This document shows, piece by piece, positions 51,925 to 60,485 of a stretch of DNA of 64,000 nt. Position 1 is the stretch's first letter. The number at the start of each line of letters is the position of its first letter. Below the pieces are notes generated by a model. The model searched no databases. It had not been told where the DNA came from and saw only the letters and a list, made by a program, of their open reading frames with translations. Position numbers and translations under genes: made by a program. The DNA is from Alphaproteobacteria bacterium (GTDB lineage Bacteria; Pseudomonadota; Alphaproteobacteria; Caulobacterales; Hyphomonadaceae): NCBI GenBank assembly GCA_018222605.1, contig JAAEZZ010000007.1, positions 98,522 to 162,521 on the forward strand, read 5' to 3'.

Positions 51925-53013
51925 ATGGCCGAGGGAGAAACCGCCGCGGAATTGTTTACAGGCACCAAGCCTGTCGCGGAGTCGCATAAGTTCGATGAGT
52001 CCAAGCTGGCGGCCTGGATGGAAGCCAATGTTGAGGGCTATCAGGGCCCTCTGGAAGTGCGCCAGTTCAAGGGCGGGCAGTCCAACCCGACCTATCAGCT
52101 GGTCACGCCGACCAAGAAATATGTCATGCGCCGCAAGCCGCCGGGCAAGCTGTTGCCGAGCGCCCATGCCGTGGACCGCGAATTCCGCGTCATCAGCGCG
52201 CTCTACCCGCTCGGCTATCCGGTCGCGCGCCCCTATGGCCTGTGCGAGGATGATGATGTCATCGGCACGATGTTCTATGTCATGGACATGGTGGAAGGCC
52301 GCATCCTGTGGGATGGCACGCTGCCCGATTATGAGCCGGCGATGCGTCGCAAGATCTATGAGGCAAAGGTGAAGACCTTTGCGGACCTGCACAATGTCGA
52401 CTGGCGCGCCGCGGGCCTGGAAGGCTTCGGCAAGGAGGGCGACTATGTGGCCCGCCAGATCCATCGCTGGACGAAACAGTACAAGGCCTCCGAAACGATC
52501 CATATTCCGGAGATGGAGCAGTTGATCGAATGGCTGCCGAAGAACATTCCGCCGGGCGACAGGACCACCATCGTGCATGGTGACTACCGCCTGGACAATA
52601 TGGTGCTGCACCCGACAGAGCCGAAAGTCATCGCGGTGCTGGACTGGGAGCTGTGCACGCTGGGCGATCCGCTGGCGGACTTTTCCTATCACCTGATGAA
52701 CTGGGTGATGCCGCCGGGCGATTCCACGCGCGGCTCCATCATGGCAATCGACGATCTTGAGGCGTGGGGCATTCCCACAATGGAAGAATATGTCGACCTC
52801 TATTGCAAGCATACGGGCCGTGATGGCCTGCCGGAGCTGGACTATTACTTTGCCTATAATGGCTTCCGACTGGCGGGCATTCTGCAGGGCATCATTGGCC
52901 GGGTGAGGGACGGTACGGCCAATAGTGCGAATGCGGAAAGCAATGCCGCGCGCGTTGTGCCGCTGGCCAAGTTCGCCGCCGAATATGCCCGCAGAGCCGG
53001 GATGCCGGGGTGA
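51925..53013 (+). CDS. aminoglycoside-phosphotransferase-like kinase (ACAD10/11-type)
   Basis: A 362-residue protein kinase-like enzyme of the APH family found beside acyl-CoA dehydrogenases. Motifs: YVMRRKPPGKLLPSAHAVDREF (ATP-binding lysine region, about 61-82), IVHGDYRLDNMVLH (catalytic loop, D and N residues, about 214-227) and VLDWELCTLGDPLADFSYHL (metal-binding aspartate). In mammals the equivalent domain phosphorylates 4-hydroxy-acyl-CoAs; here the same role in catabolism of hydroxylated acids is plausible. The ATG at 51925 (AGAGGG upstream) is chosen over an in-frame GTG 39 bases earlier. Its stop overlaps the start of the MFS gene, so the two are coupled. Confidence 0.88.
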   Translation: MAEGETAAELFTGTKPVAESHKFDESKLAAWMEANVEGYQGPLEVRQFKGGQSNPTYQLVTPTKKYVMRRKPPGKLLPSAHAVDREFRVISALYPLGYPVARPYGLCEDDDVIGTMFYVMDMVEGRILWDGTLPDYEPAMRRKIYEAKVKTFADLHNVDWRAAGLEGFGKEGDYVARQIHRWTKQYKASETIHIPEMEQLIEWLPKNIPPGDRTTIVHGDYRLDNMVLHPTEPKVIAVLDWELCTLGDPLADFSYHLMNWVMPPGDSTRGSIMAIDDLEAWGIPTMEEYVDLYCKHTGRDGLPELDYYFAYNGFRLAGILQGIIGRVRDGTANSANAESNAARVVPLAKFAAEYARRAGMPG

Positions 53014-54245
53014 CGCCAGATCCAGACGGGCCCTCCGGGGGCGGGCCTGAATATCAGCAGCTTAGTCAGCGGGATCTGTTCCTGCTGACGCTGGCCTGCG
53101 CGGCGGTGACGGCGAACGCGTATTATATCCATCCGATCATCGCCCTGGTGGCAGATGATTTTGACGTCAGTGCCTCCAAAATCGGCATGGTGCCCGCCTT
53201 CAACCAGATCGCGCTGGCACTGGGCATCTTCCTGCTGCTGCCGCTGGGGGACCGGATTTCGAACCGGCGGCTGGCGACGATCTTTGCGGCGGGGCAGTTT
53301 CTGGGCCTGGGCGTGATGGCGTTTGCCAGTGAGTTCTGGCTGTTCCTGGCCGGGTCAACCTTTCTGGGCTTTGCGACGATCACACCCTATTTGCTGCCGG
53401 CCTATGCCTCGAAACGCGCGCCTGCCGCGCGGCTGGGCCGGGTGACGGCGATGCTGGCCACGGGCGTGGTGAGCGGCATTCTGGTGGCGCGCGTCGGCGG
53501 CGGCTGGGTGGGCGAGCATCTGGGCTGGCGCGTGGTGTATTATATCGCCTTCGGCATCATGGGCGTTGTCGCCTTCCTGTTGCCGCGCATCATGGATGAG
53601 CGCCAAAAATCCGACGATGACACGCCGAAGCAGAGCTATATCTCTCTTGTCCTGTCCGTGTTTCCGGTGGTGCGCCGGCATCCGGAAGTGTTGCTGTCCG
53701 GCGTAATCCAGGGGCTGGGATTCGGGATATTCCTGTGCGTCTGGCTGGGCTTGGGTCTGTACCTGACGAGCCCGCAAATGGGCTATGGCGCCGACACGGT
53801 TGGCTATCTGGCCGCGATTTCGATGCTGAACCTGATCACGACGCCGTTCTTTGGCGGCTGGGCAGACCGGCTGGGCCCGCGGCGTACGCGCTTTTTCGGG
53901 GCGCTGGTGCATTTCTGCGGCGTCGCGCTGCTGGGCGTGTTCGGGCATTCGCTGTATCTGCTGATCATTCCCATCGTGCTGATGAACATTATCGGGCCGC
54001 TGGTGGATGTGACGGGGCGGATGACCTTCCTGAACCAGCCCCAGGGCATCCGCACGCGCCTGATGACGGCGTATATCGTGCTGATGTTCATTGGCGGCGG
54101 CATCGCCAGCTGGGCGGGCACAAGCGTGTATGAGCATTGGGGCTGGGATGGTATCACGCGGATGTGCCTCTGCCTGTCAGGCCTGCTGGTTACCTTATCA
54201 TTCGTCAGCATGCGGCTGACCCCGGAGCGGCCCGCCAAGGCGTGA
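53010..54245 (+). CDS. MFS transporter
   Basis: A 411-residue membrane carrier with twelve predicted helices and a basic loop between helices 2 and 3 (GDRISNRRLATIF) that fits the family's motif A. The middle loop (DERQKSDDDTPKQ) separates the two halves, and helix 4 carries TPYLLPAYASKRAP. It is closest to the MFS branches that export or take up small organic compounds, but direction and substrate are unknown. It starts with GTG overlapping the preceding stop codon. In context it could move the hydrophobic substrate or a product of this cluster. Confidence 0.9.
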   Translation: MTPDPDGPSGGGPEYQQLSQRDLFLLTLACAAVTANAYYIHPIIALVADDFDVSASKIGMVPAFNQIALALGIFLLLPLGDRISNRRLATIFAAGQFLGLGVMAFASEFWLFLAGSTFLGFATITPYLLPAYASKRAPAARLGRVTAMLATGVVSGILVARVGGGWVGEHLGWRVVYYIAFGIMGVVAFLLPRIMDERQKSDDDTPKQSYISLVLSVFPVVRRHPEVLLSGVIQGLGFGIFLCVWLGLGLYLTSPQMGYGADTVGYLAAISMLNLITTPFFGGWADRLGPRRTRFFGALVHFCGVALLGVFGHSLYLLIIPIVLMNIIGPLVDVTGRMTFLNQPQGIRTRLMTAYIVLMFIGGGIASWAGTSVYEHWGWDGITRMCLCLSGLLVTLSFVSMRLTPERPAKA

Positions 54246-54300
54246 GCGCGGCCCCGGACAAGAGTTACAATCATCCATCACTATTCCTGAAGGAGCGAAC

Positions 54301-55212
54301 ATGACCGAGACACTGAAAGGCCCGCTGCGGGCGCCCGCACAGATGCTGCAGGAGCAATCCTATGATGGTCACAAGAGCCTGCATGATGATTCCGAAGCCG
54401 AGCGGCTGGGCATCAAGGCTGGCCCGATTGAAGGCCCTACACATTTCAGCCAGTTTGTGCCCTATCTGGTCGAGATCTGGGGCAATGACTGGTTTGAGCG
54501 CGGATGCTTTTCCAGCCACTTCCTGAACATGGTGTTCGAGGGGGAGAAAGTGCGCGTCGAGGTAGACCGTCCGGCCCCCGGCGAGACGCGCACGCTGTGC
54601 CGCGCCTTCAAGGAAGATGGCACGCCGGTTCTGGAAGCCAGTGCCTCCATCGGCCCGGACCATGGCGAACCGCTGCTGGAAGCGCGGATGGCGAAGCTGC
54701 GCCCGGCAGGCGATCTGGTGATCCTGTCTGACATGAAGGTCGGCATGACGGGGGCCGAGGACGAGATCGTCACCATGGGCCCGGATCAACATATGGGCGA
54801 CCTTTACCCATTCTCGCTGGCAGACAAGCTGAAAGTGATTACCGAGCCAATGGACCTGTACCATGACGCGTCTGCCAGCCCCTGGGGCAAGCCGGTCGTG
54901 CCGCTGGAAATGGTGAGTGTTCTGGGCAATTACACTGCCCGCAAGGCGAAGTTTCCGATCAAGCAACCGGCCATTGGCCTGTTCGCTGACCTGCAGGTGC
55001 GCATGATCGATGGCCCGCTGCTGGTGGGCGAGACCTATATCCTGCGCCGCGAGATCGTCGCGTTGGCTCAAAGCCGCCGCGTGGAGAATTACTGGGTCAG
55101 CACGAAATTCTATGATGCCTCTGGTGAGAAGCTGGTGGCAGACATGCTGCTGAACCATGGCGTGCTGAAGGCGAGCTATCCGGACTATCCGAAAGAGCTG
55201 TTGCCGGCATAG
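54301..55212 (+). CDS. hot-dog fold (MaoC-like) acyl-CoA enzyme
   Basis: A 303-residue protein with a double hot-dog arrangement. The N-terminal half has GIKAGPIEGPTHFSQF (about 37-52), the motif region of MaoC-type hydratases and dehydratases. The C-terminal half (about 170-300) repeats the fold around LGNYTARKAKFP and LVGETYILRREIVAL. Probably a 2-enoyl-CoA hydratase or related acyl dehydratase in a degradation pathway. The ATG follows an AAGGAG site. It runs in one direction with MFS, ADH and amidohydrolase genes. Which CoA ester it handles cannot be told. Confidence 0.78.
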   Translation: MTETLKGPLRAPAQMLQEQSYDGHKSLHDDSEAERLGIKAGPIEGPTHFSQFVPYLVEIWGNDWFERGCFSSHFLNMVFEGEKVRVEVDRPAPGETRTLCRAFKEDGTPVLEASASIGPDHGEPLLEARMAKLRPAGDLVILSDMKVGMTGAEDEIVTMGPDQHMGDLYPFSLADKLKVITEPMDLYHDASASPWGKPVVPLEMVSVLGNYTARKAKFPIKQPAIGLFADLQVRMIDGPLLVGETYILRREIVALAQSRRVENYWVSTKFYDASGEKLVADMLLNHGVLKASYPDYPKELLPA

Positions 55213-55222
55213 GAGGCGAAAG

Positions 55223-56260
55223 ATGAAAGGCCTGCTGTATCAGGGCACACGGGACATCGCCTATGGTGATGCGCCGGAGCTGAAACCGGAAGACACACGG
55301 AGCGCCATCGTGAAGGTGACGGCCTGCGGGATATGCGGGTCTGACCTGCACATCTATGAGGGCCACGGCTTCAGCGAGGAGACCGGCTATTGTGTCGGCC
55401 ACGAAGCCGTTGGCGAAGTGGTGGAGACCGGCAGCGGCGTATCCCGCTTCAAGACAGGCGACAGGGTAATGATCTCTGCCGCAGTTGGATGCGGGATGTG
55501 TCCGCCCTGTATGGCAGGCAACATCAATGAATGCGAAACGGGCGGCGGGCGCTGTTACGGGCTGGGGCCCGGCCTGCAGGGCGTTCAGGCGGAATACTGC
55601 ATGGTGCCGGTCGCCGATTTCGGCATGGCGAAGATTCCGGACGGCGTGACCGAAGACCAGGCCGTTCTGTTGACGGACAATCTGCCGACCGCCTGGCATG
55701 GCCTGCATGGCGCAGACATCGAGCCCGGCGATACGGTAGCCGTGGTCGGCTGCGGTCCGATCGGCCTGATGGCCGTGGAGGGCGCGTTCCTGATGGGCGC
55801 GGCGCGTGTGTTCGCGGTCGATCTGGTGGCAGAGCGCCGGACCCTGGCCGAGGGGCTGGGCGCGATCGCGCTGGACGCAAGCGAGGCCAAGGCGCTGGTG
55901 GCTGAACAGACCAAGGGTCGCATGTGTGACAGTGTGGTGGAGTGCGTGGGCGCGGACCCGGCGATCCAGCTGGCGTTGAAGTTGGTGAAGTCTGCGGGCA
56001 CGGTCTCCTGTATCGGCGTGAACCAGAGCATGGACTTCAAGTTCCCCATGGCGCTGGCCTTCATCAAGAATATAACCTTTCGGACAGGCACATGCGCGGT
56101 GCCTGAACACTGGCCGGAACTGGTGCCTCTGCTGCAGGCGGGGAAATTGCGGCCTGAGCGAACGATCTCGCACCACATGCCCTTGTCAGAGGGGGCGGAA
56201 GCCTATCGAATGTTTGATGCCCGTGAGAACGGTGCCATGAAGATGATCCTGAAACCTTGA
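55223..56260 (+). CDS. zinc-dependent alcohol dehydrogenase (medium chain)
   Basis: A 345-residue MDR enzyme with both zinc sites: catalytic C38, H60 and E61 (GICGSD; GHEAVG), and structural C90, C93, C96 and C104. The dinucleotide-binding motif is GCGPIGLMAVEG (about 176-187). It should oxidise a primary or secondary alcohol with NAD(P). It lies 10 bases after the hot-dog gene and 14 bases before the amidohydrolase, so the three probably share a transcript. Compared with the other ADH of this window (42914-43978), this one has a complete structural zinc site. Confidence 0.93.
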   Translation: MKGLLYQGTRDIAYGDAPELKPEDTRSAIVKVTACGICGSDLHIYEGHGFSEETGYCVGHEAVGEVVETGSGVSRFKTGDRVMISAAVGCGMCPPCMAGNINECETGGGRCYGLGPGLQGVQAEYCMVPVADFGMAKIPDGVTEDQAVLLTDNLPTAWHGLHGADIEPGDTVAVVGCGPIGLMAVEGAFLMGAARVFAVDLVAERRTLAEGLGAIALDASEAKALVAEQTKGRMCDSVVECVGADPAIQLALKLVKSAGTVSCIGVNQSMDFKFPMALAFIKNITFRTGTCAVPEHWPELVPLLQAGKLRPERTISHHMPLSEGAEAYRMFDARENGAMKMILKP

Positions 56261-56274
56261 GGAGAGAACCAAGT

Positions 56275-57579
56275 ATGCAAGGCAAACTGATGAAAGCAGC
56301 TGCGGGCGTGGCCCTGGCAGCTGGCATGGCGCTGAGCGCGGGGGGAACGGCACTGGCGCAGGACGCAGTGATTCATGCCGGACACCTGCTTGCGGCGCCG
56401 GGCGAAGGATACAAGACCAAGCAGACGATCACCGTGACAGACGGCAAGATCGTCTCTGTCGAGGCGGGCTACAAGAATGCGCCGCGCGGCGTGGAAGTGA
56501 TCAATCTGCGTGATGCCTATGTGCTGCCGGGCATGATCGACAGCCATGTGCACATCACCAGCGAGACCAGCCCGACGGCCCGCATCGAGATGTTTGAGGA
56601 CACGGATGTCGACAGCGCCTTCAAGGGCGCAGGCTTTGCTTACAAGACGCTGCTGGCCGGCTTTACGACCGTGCAGGATGTGGGCGGCTCCAATGAAGCC
56701 GTGTTTGGACTGCGCGATGCCATTGCATCCGGCAAGGTGCCGGGGCCGCGCATGCGTGCAGCAGGCCGCGCTGTTGCCGTGACGGGCGGTCATGGTGACA
56801 TCAATGGCTATTCCCCGGCCGTGATGGCGATGTTTGCCGGCAGCAATATCTGCAATGGCGCTGATGATTGCCGCCGGGCTGTACGCCAGCAGATCAAGGA
56901 TGGCGCAGACGTGATCAAGATCACCGCGACGGGCGGCGTGCTGTCCAATACGCGCGCGGGGCTTGAGCAGCAATTCACGAATGATGAACTGAAGGCGATT
57001 GTTGAAGCGGCTCACTCCATGGGCCGCCAGGTGACGGCGCACGCGCATGGCAAGGGCGGTATCGACTCGGCCTTGCGGGCGGGTGTCGACTCCATCGAGC
57101 ATGGTTCCTATACGGATGAAGAGACGATTGCCCTGTTCAAGGAACATGACGCAACGCTGGTGCCGACCGTTCTGGCAGGAGCGACGGTGACCGGATGGGT
57201 GAATGAGCCCTGGCTGCCGGCGGCAAGCCGCGAGAAGGCCGCGATTGTGGGGCCCCACATGATCGAGATGCTGCGCATGGCGCATGAGGGCGGCGTGAAC
57301 GTTGCCTTCGGTACGGATACCGGCGTGTCCCGTCATGGAGACAATGCGCAGGAGCTGGGCCTGATGGTGGATGCCGGATTCACCCCGGAAGAGGCTTTGC
57401 GCTCTGCAACCGTAATCGCGTCCGAGCATATCGACATGGACAAGCAGGTCGGCACGATTGAGGCAGGCAAATATGCCGACATCATCGCCGTAGACGGTGA
57501 TCCGCTGAAGGACATTGACGAGATGCTGGATGTGGATTTCGTGATGAAAGGCGGCACTGTCTATAAAGGCGGCAACTAG
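56275..57579 (+). CDS. exported amidohydrolase-family enzyme
   Basis: A 434-residue metal-dependent hydrolase. The signal peptide ends near TALAQD (about 30). The metal site opens with HVH at 91-93 (GMIDSHVHITS). Later pieces are KITATGGVL with the probable carbamylated or metal-bridging lysine, VTAHAHGKGGIDSALRAGVDSIEHG, and the final aspartate in FGTDTG. It resembles imidazolonepropionase-like and Xaa-Pro dipeptidase-like amidohydrolases acting on amides or peptides. The ATG at 56275 is chosen with GAGGAG upstream. As an exported enzyme it could release an acid or amine from a complex substrate before uptake. Confidence 0.88.
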   Translation: MQGKLMKAAAGVALAAGMALSAGGTALAQDAVIHAGHLLAAPGEGYKTKQTITVTDGKIVSVEAGYKNAPRGVEVINLRDAYVLPGMIDSHVHITSETSPTARIEMFEDTDVDSAFKGAGFAYKTLLAGFTTVQDVGGSNEAVFGLRDAIASGKVPGPRMRAAGRAVAVTGGHGDINGYSPAVMAMFAGSNICNGADDCRRAVRQQIKDGADVIKITATGGVLSNTRAGLEQQFTNDELKAIVEAAHSMGRQVTAHAHGKGGIDSALRAGVDSIEHGSYTDEETIALFKEHDATLVPTVLAGATVTGWVNEPWLPAASREKAAIVGPHMIEMLRMAHEGGVNVAFGTDTGVSRHGDNAQELGLMVDAGFTPEEALRSATVIASEHIDMDKQVGTIEAGKYADIIAVDGDPLKDIDEMLDVDFVMKGGTVYKGGN

Positions 57580-57696
57580 GCCTGGGACTTCCCCTCAGCC
57601 GCGAAGCTTTTTGACAATGCCTCATAAAGGCCGGAAAGTCTGGGCAGAGTCGCAGGGCAGCACCGTGCAGAAAGCACGCAGGAAAGGGATAGCAGA

Positions 57697-58596
57697 ATGA
57701 AGTTCAGCGGTCTTCTGACAGGCACGGTTTCAGGCATGGCGATGTTCAGCCTGGTGGCCTGTGGCGGGGAAGACGGTGAGGCCGCCAAGGCGGCCTCCGC
57801 GAATTCTGCGGGTGGCGCGGAATGTGTTCAGCTGGCCCCTGGCGAATATTACTGGGATGGCAGCAGTTTTGTTGTCTCTGGCCCGGCCCTGCCAGGCAAG
57901 GCCGACACCGCGCCCCGCTCTACCGCAGCGTCCGTTCCTGCCGAATCCGGCTGGGCGGCGGAGCTGGAGCGGAGCTTTCCGGATCTCGGCTTTCCATGGA
58001 TGGGCGTACATGCGCGTGAGCCTGTCGCGGTGCTGACCGGCATTGCACCGGATGCAGACGCCAAGCAGACGGGTTTTGCTGCGGGTGAGGCCGCCATTCA
58101 GCAAAATGCGGCGGCGTCTGGCGTGACGCTGATTGTGGATGGCATCAGCCTGGAGACGGCGGAGCAGCCAGCCCAGAACGGCCCCGGCGCGGCGCTGACG
58201 ACGCTGATCCAGGAAGGGGCTTCCCGCAAGACCTGTCAGACCGCATTCAACGAAACGATGGAAGGGCGCACCATTCTGTTCCAGAGCAATCTGGCAATCG
58301 TCTCTCCGACCAGCCAAAGTTTGCTGGACGCATTGACGGGCGTTGCCCTTCTCTGCGATGATCACGCCATCGAGATCGGGGGCCATACGGACTCGCGGGG
58401 CTCCAATGATTATAATGAGATCATTTCCCAGCAGCGCGCGGATGCCGTGCGGGAGTACATGATCGCGAAAGGCGTCGATGCTGACGCGCTGACGGCAAAG
58501 GGTTATGGCGAATCCCGCCCATTGGACCCAGCCGAGAATTACGAAGCCTGGGCGAAAAACCGCCGGATGGAATTCAAGGTTTCAGGGCGCCGCTAA
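57697..58596 (+). CDS. OmpA-family lipoprotein
   Basis: A 299-residue protein. The lipobox LVAC near residues 19-22 precedes a Gly/Ala-rich linker. A middle region (about 50-165) is not recognised. The C-terminal OmpA/peptidoglycan domain (about 185-299) has IEIGGHTDSRGSNDYNEIISQQRADAVREYM and a closing RRMEFKV. Such lipoproteins (Pal-like) link the outer membrane to peptidoglycan. It stands alone between the two convergent catabolic gene sets, with its own terminator downstream. Confidence 0.87.
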   Translation: MKFSGLLTGTVSGMAMFSLVACGGEDGEAAKAASANSAGGAECVQLAPGEYYWDGSSFVVSGPALPGKADTAPRSTAASVPAESGWAAELERSFPDLGFPWMGVHAREPVAVLTGIAPDADAKQTGFAAGEAAIQQNAAASGVTLIVDGISLETAEQPAQNGPGAALTTLIQEGASRKTCQTAFNETMEGRTILFQSNLAIVSPTSQSLLDALTGVALLCDDHAIEIGGHTDSRGSNDYNEIISQQRADAVREYMIAKGVDADALTAKGYGESRPLDPAENYEAWAKNRRMEFKVSGRR

Positions 58597-58617
58597 GAGC
58601 GCTGTTCTGTGCAAACT

Positions 58618-58650
58618 GCCCCTGCTGCCTTTTGGCATCAGGGGCTTTTG
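58618..58650 (+). terminator. intrinsic terminator after the OmpA-family lipoprotein gene
   Basis: GCCCCTGCTGCC (58618-58629) pairs with GGCATCAGGGGC (58634-58645) with one mismatch around a TTTT loop, followed by TTTTG. It lies 21 bases past the stop at 58596, ending the rightward transcript just before the convergent DUF2855 stop. Confidence 0.85.
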
Positions 58651-58659
58651 TCGTCTGGA

Positions 58660-59730
58660 TCAGAGCGACAGGATCAGGCCTTCTGACGGGCTGACTTCTG
58701 CGTCGAGCGTTTTGGCCCAGGCCTCTGTGATGGCATCTTCGCCGCTGGTATGCACCGGCGTGATGAAATCCTTTGAAACCTTGTAGAAGGAGACGAGCGC
58801 GTCTGTGAGGCGCTTGTTCAGAGTCTCTGCGCCAAGTTCCTTCGCGCGGCCTGCGGCATAAGTTGGTACAAAGAAGAACTCCGGTTGCGGGTCCGGCAGC
58901 TGGATGGGGGCGCGATTGCCTTCCCAGTCCGTCACGCCGATGACGAGGCTGCGCACCAGCCGGTCTTTCAGCGCGTTGTGGATATCTGCGGTCAGGGATG
59001 GGCGGCCCAGGAAATCCACAAAGGCGGTCAGGCCGCGCGCGTGGAGGCGGTCTGCGTCAGCATATGTCCGCACCCGTCCGTACAGGCCGGTAGACTCAAC
59101 AAAGGCCTTGTTGCGCTCTGATGTCAGGGCGACCGTGTCCACGCCGCCGCGCAGTTTCAGGCAATGGGCGAGGGCCAGCGCTGTCTTGGAGGAGCCGGAG
59201 GAGATGACGACGGTTTCCGGAATGTCCGCCGCCGTTTCCATCAGGCAGTCATCAATCATCCAGCCGGTCGTGAAGAGCGGACGGAACAGCATCTGCTGGT
59301 CTTCAAAGGCAGCGTCATAAGACGCATCCGCGGCGGTATCGATATAGGTGTTGTAGATTGGCGCGAGGCCCTTGCGGTGGACTGCGCCATCCATGAAGCC
59401 GGCGGGGCTGACCTTGATAGGCTGGATGTCGAACTCGGTCGAAATTGGCAGATAGCCATAGACGCGCTGGCCGGGCGTGACGCCTTCGGCTTTTGACGCC
59501 GTGACCGTGGCAAAGCCCCAGACCGGGACGCGGCCCATGGCCGGATCGCCGGCCGGATAGAAGTTCCAGTATTGCATGGCCTCCCCAAAGGTCGCGTAGG
59601 TGACATTATTGGCGGTGAGCGCGAATGTATCGACCTTCAGGCGTGCATGGCCATCTGCCAGATCGGGCAGGTGGGAGGGGGTCCAGCTGGTGTCGCGCAG
59701 GTCGCTGCGCCGGATCAAAAAATCACTCAT
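58660..59730 (-). CDS. DUF2855 family protein
   Basis: A 356-residue protein of the DUF2855 family, which lacks a characterised function; the region VVISSGSSKTALALAHCLKLRG (about 178-199) and SERNKAF (about 207-213) suggest a dehydrogenase-like nucleotide-binding fold, related to medium-chain reductases without zinc. It is last in a coupled set of four genes, with its start overlapping the crotonase stop by four bases. A role in the same degradation pathway is likely: an enoyl reductase or carbonyl reductase would fit. Confidence 0.87.
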   Translation of the reverse strand: MSDFLIRRSDLRDTSWTPSHLPDLADGHARLKVDTFALTANNVTYATFGEAMQYWNFYPAGDPAMGRVPVWGFATVTASKAEGVTPGQRVYGYLPISTEFDIQPIKVSPAGFMDGAVHRKGLAPIYNTYIDTAADASYDAAFEDQQMLFRPLFTTGWMIDDCLMETAADIPETVVISSGSSKTALALAHCLKLRGGVDTVALTSERNKAFVESTGLYGRVRTYADADRLHARGLTAFVDFLGRPSLTADIHNALKDRLVRSLVIGVTDWEGNRAPIQLPDPQPEFFFVPTYAAGRAKELGAETLNKRLTDALVSFYKVSKDFITPVHTSGEDAITEAWAKTLDAEVSPSEGLILSL

Positions 59731-60485
59731 GTGTCTGCTTTCTTTGCCTTGCCGGTAAAGGCCGCGATTCTCTCCTGCATGTCAGGCCCCACGCCTTCGC
59801 AATTGAGAATCTCCCATTGCAGGCCGCCGTCAAGGTCTCGGGCGTCCGTGGCCTCCAGCAGGCGCTTGTTGGCCGCATGAGAGAAGGGCGAGTTGGAGAG
59901 GATTTGCCGGGCGAGTTTTTGGACGGCCTCGTCAAACTCGCTGTCGGGATGGACCTGTTCGACAAGCCCGATGCGGTGGGCTTCGGCGGCGTTGAACATT
60001 TCGGCTGTGAACATCAGCCGCTTGGCAGTGGCGATGCCCACGCGGCGGGGCAGGCGCTGGCTCATCCCCCATACCGGGGTGAGCGCCCATTTGGCGTGCG
60101 TGTCGCCAAAGCGCGCGCTCTCGGCAGCGATGATGAAGTCTGCCGCCAGCGCCATTTCCAGTGCGCCGGTATAGCAATGGCCATGCACGGCCGCGATGAC
60201 CGGTTTGGGCAGCCGCTCCATCAGGCGCAGCGTTTCGGAATGCCAGCCGGGCGAGGGGACTTTCTCCCCCTCGGCAATGTCCGCCAGGTCATGCCCGGCG
60301 GAGAAGCATTTGCCCGCCCCGCGCAGGACGACGCAATGAACGCTGTCATCCTTCTGGATATCCAGCACATGCTGGCGCAGCTGCCGAAACACGCCGACAG
60401 TAAGGGCATTGAGCTTGTCCGGGCGGTTCAGGGTCAGAGTGGCAAGACCATCCTTATCCTGACGGAGTACGAGGGCATCACTCAT
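59727..60485 (-). CDS. enoyl-CoA hydratase/isomerase family protein (crotonase)
   Basis: A 252-residue crotonase. The oxyanion hole is formed near GKCFSAGHDLADI (about 58-70) and HGHCYTGALEMALAAD (101-116), with the first catalytic glutamate E110. The second position of classical hydratases (Glu164 in rat) falls in ARFGDTHAKWALTPVWG, where no glutamate is present. It may therefore be an isomerase, hydrolase or side-chain cleaving crotonase rather than a simple hydratase. The ATG at 60485 overlaps the P450 stop; an upstream extension is unsupported. It sits in the four-gene coupled operon. Confidence 0.92.
   Translation of the reverse strand: MSDALVLRQDKDGLATLTLNRPDKLNALTVGVFRQLRQHVLDIQKDDSVHCVVLRGAGKCFSAGHDLADIAEGEKVPSPGWHSETLRLMERLPKPVIAAVHGHCYTGALEMALAADFIIAAESARFGDTHAKWALTPVWGMSQRLPRRVGIATAKRLMFTAEMFNAAEAHRIGLVEQVHPDSEFDEAVQKLARQILSNSPFSHAANKRLLEATDARDLDGGLQWEILNCEGVGPDMQERIAAFTGKAKKADT

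Noticed and set aside
51514-52812. 432-aa minus-strand frame over the APH-like kinase gene and its upstream region
   Set aside because: Antisense to a gene with complete APH motifs; overlaps the small 88-aa gene in another frame.
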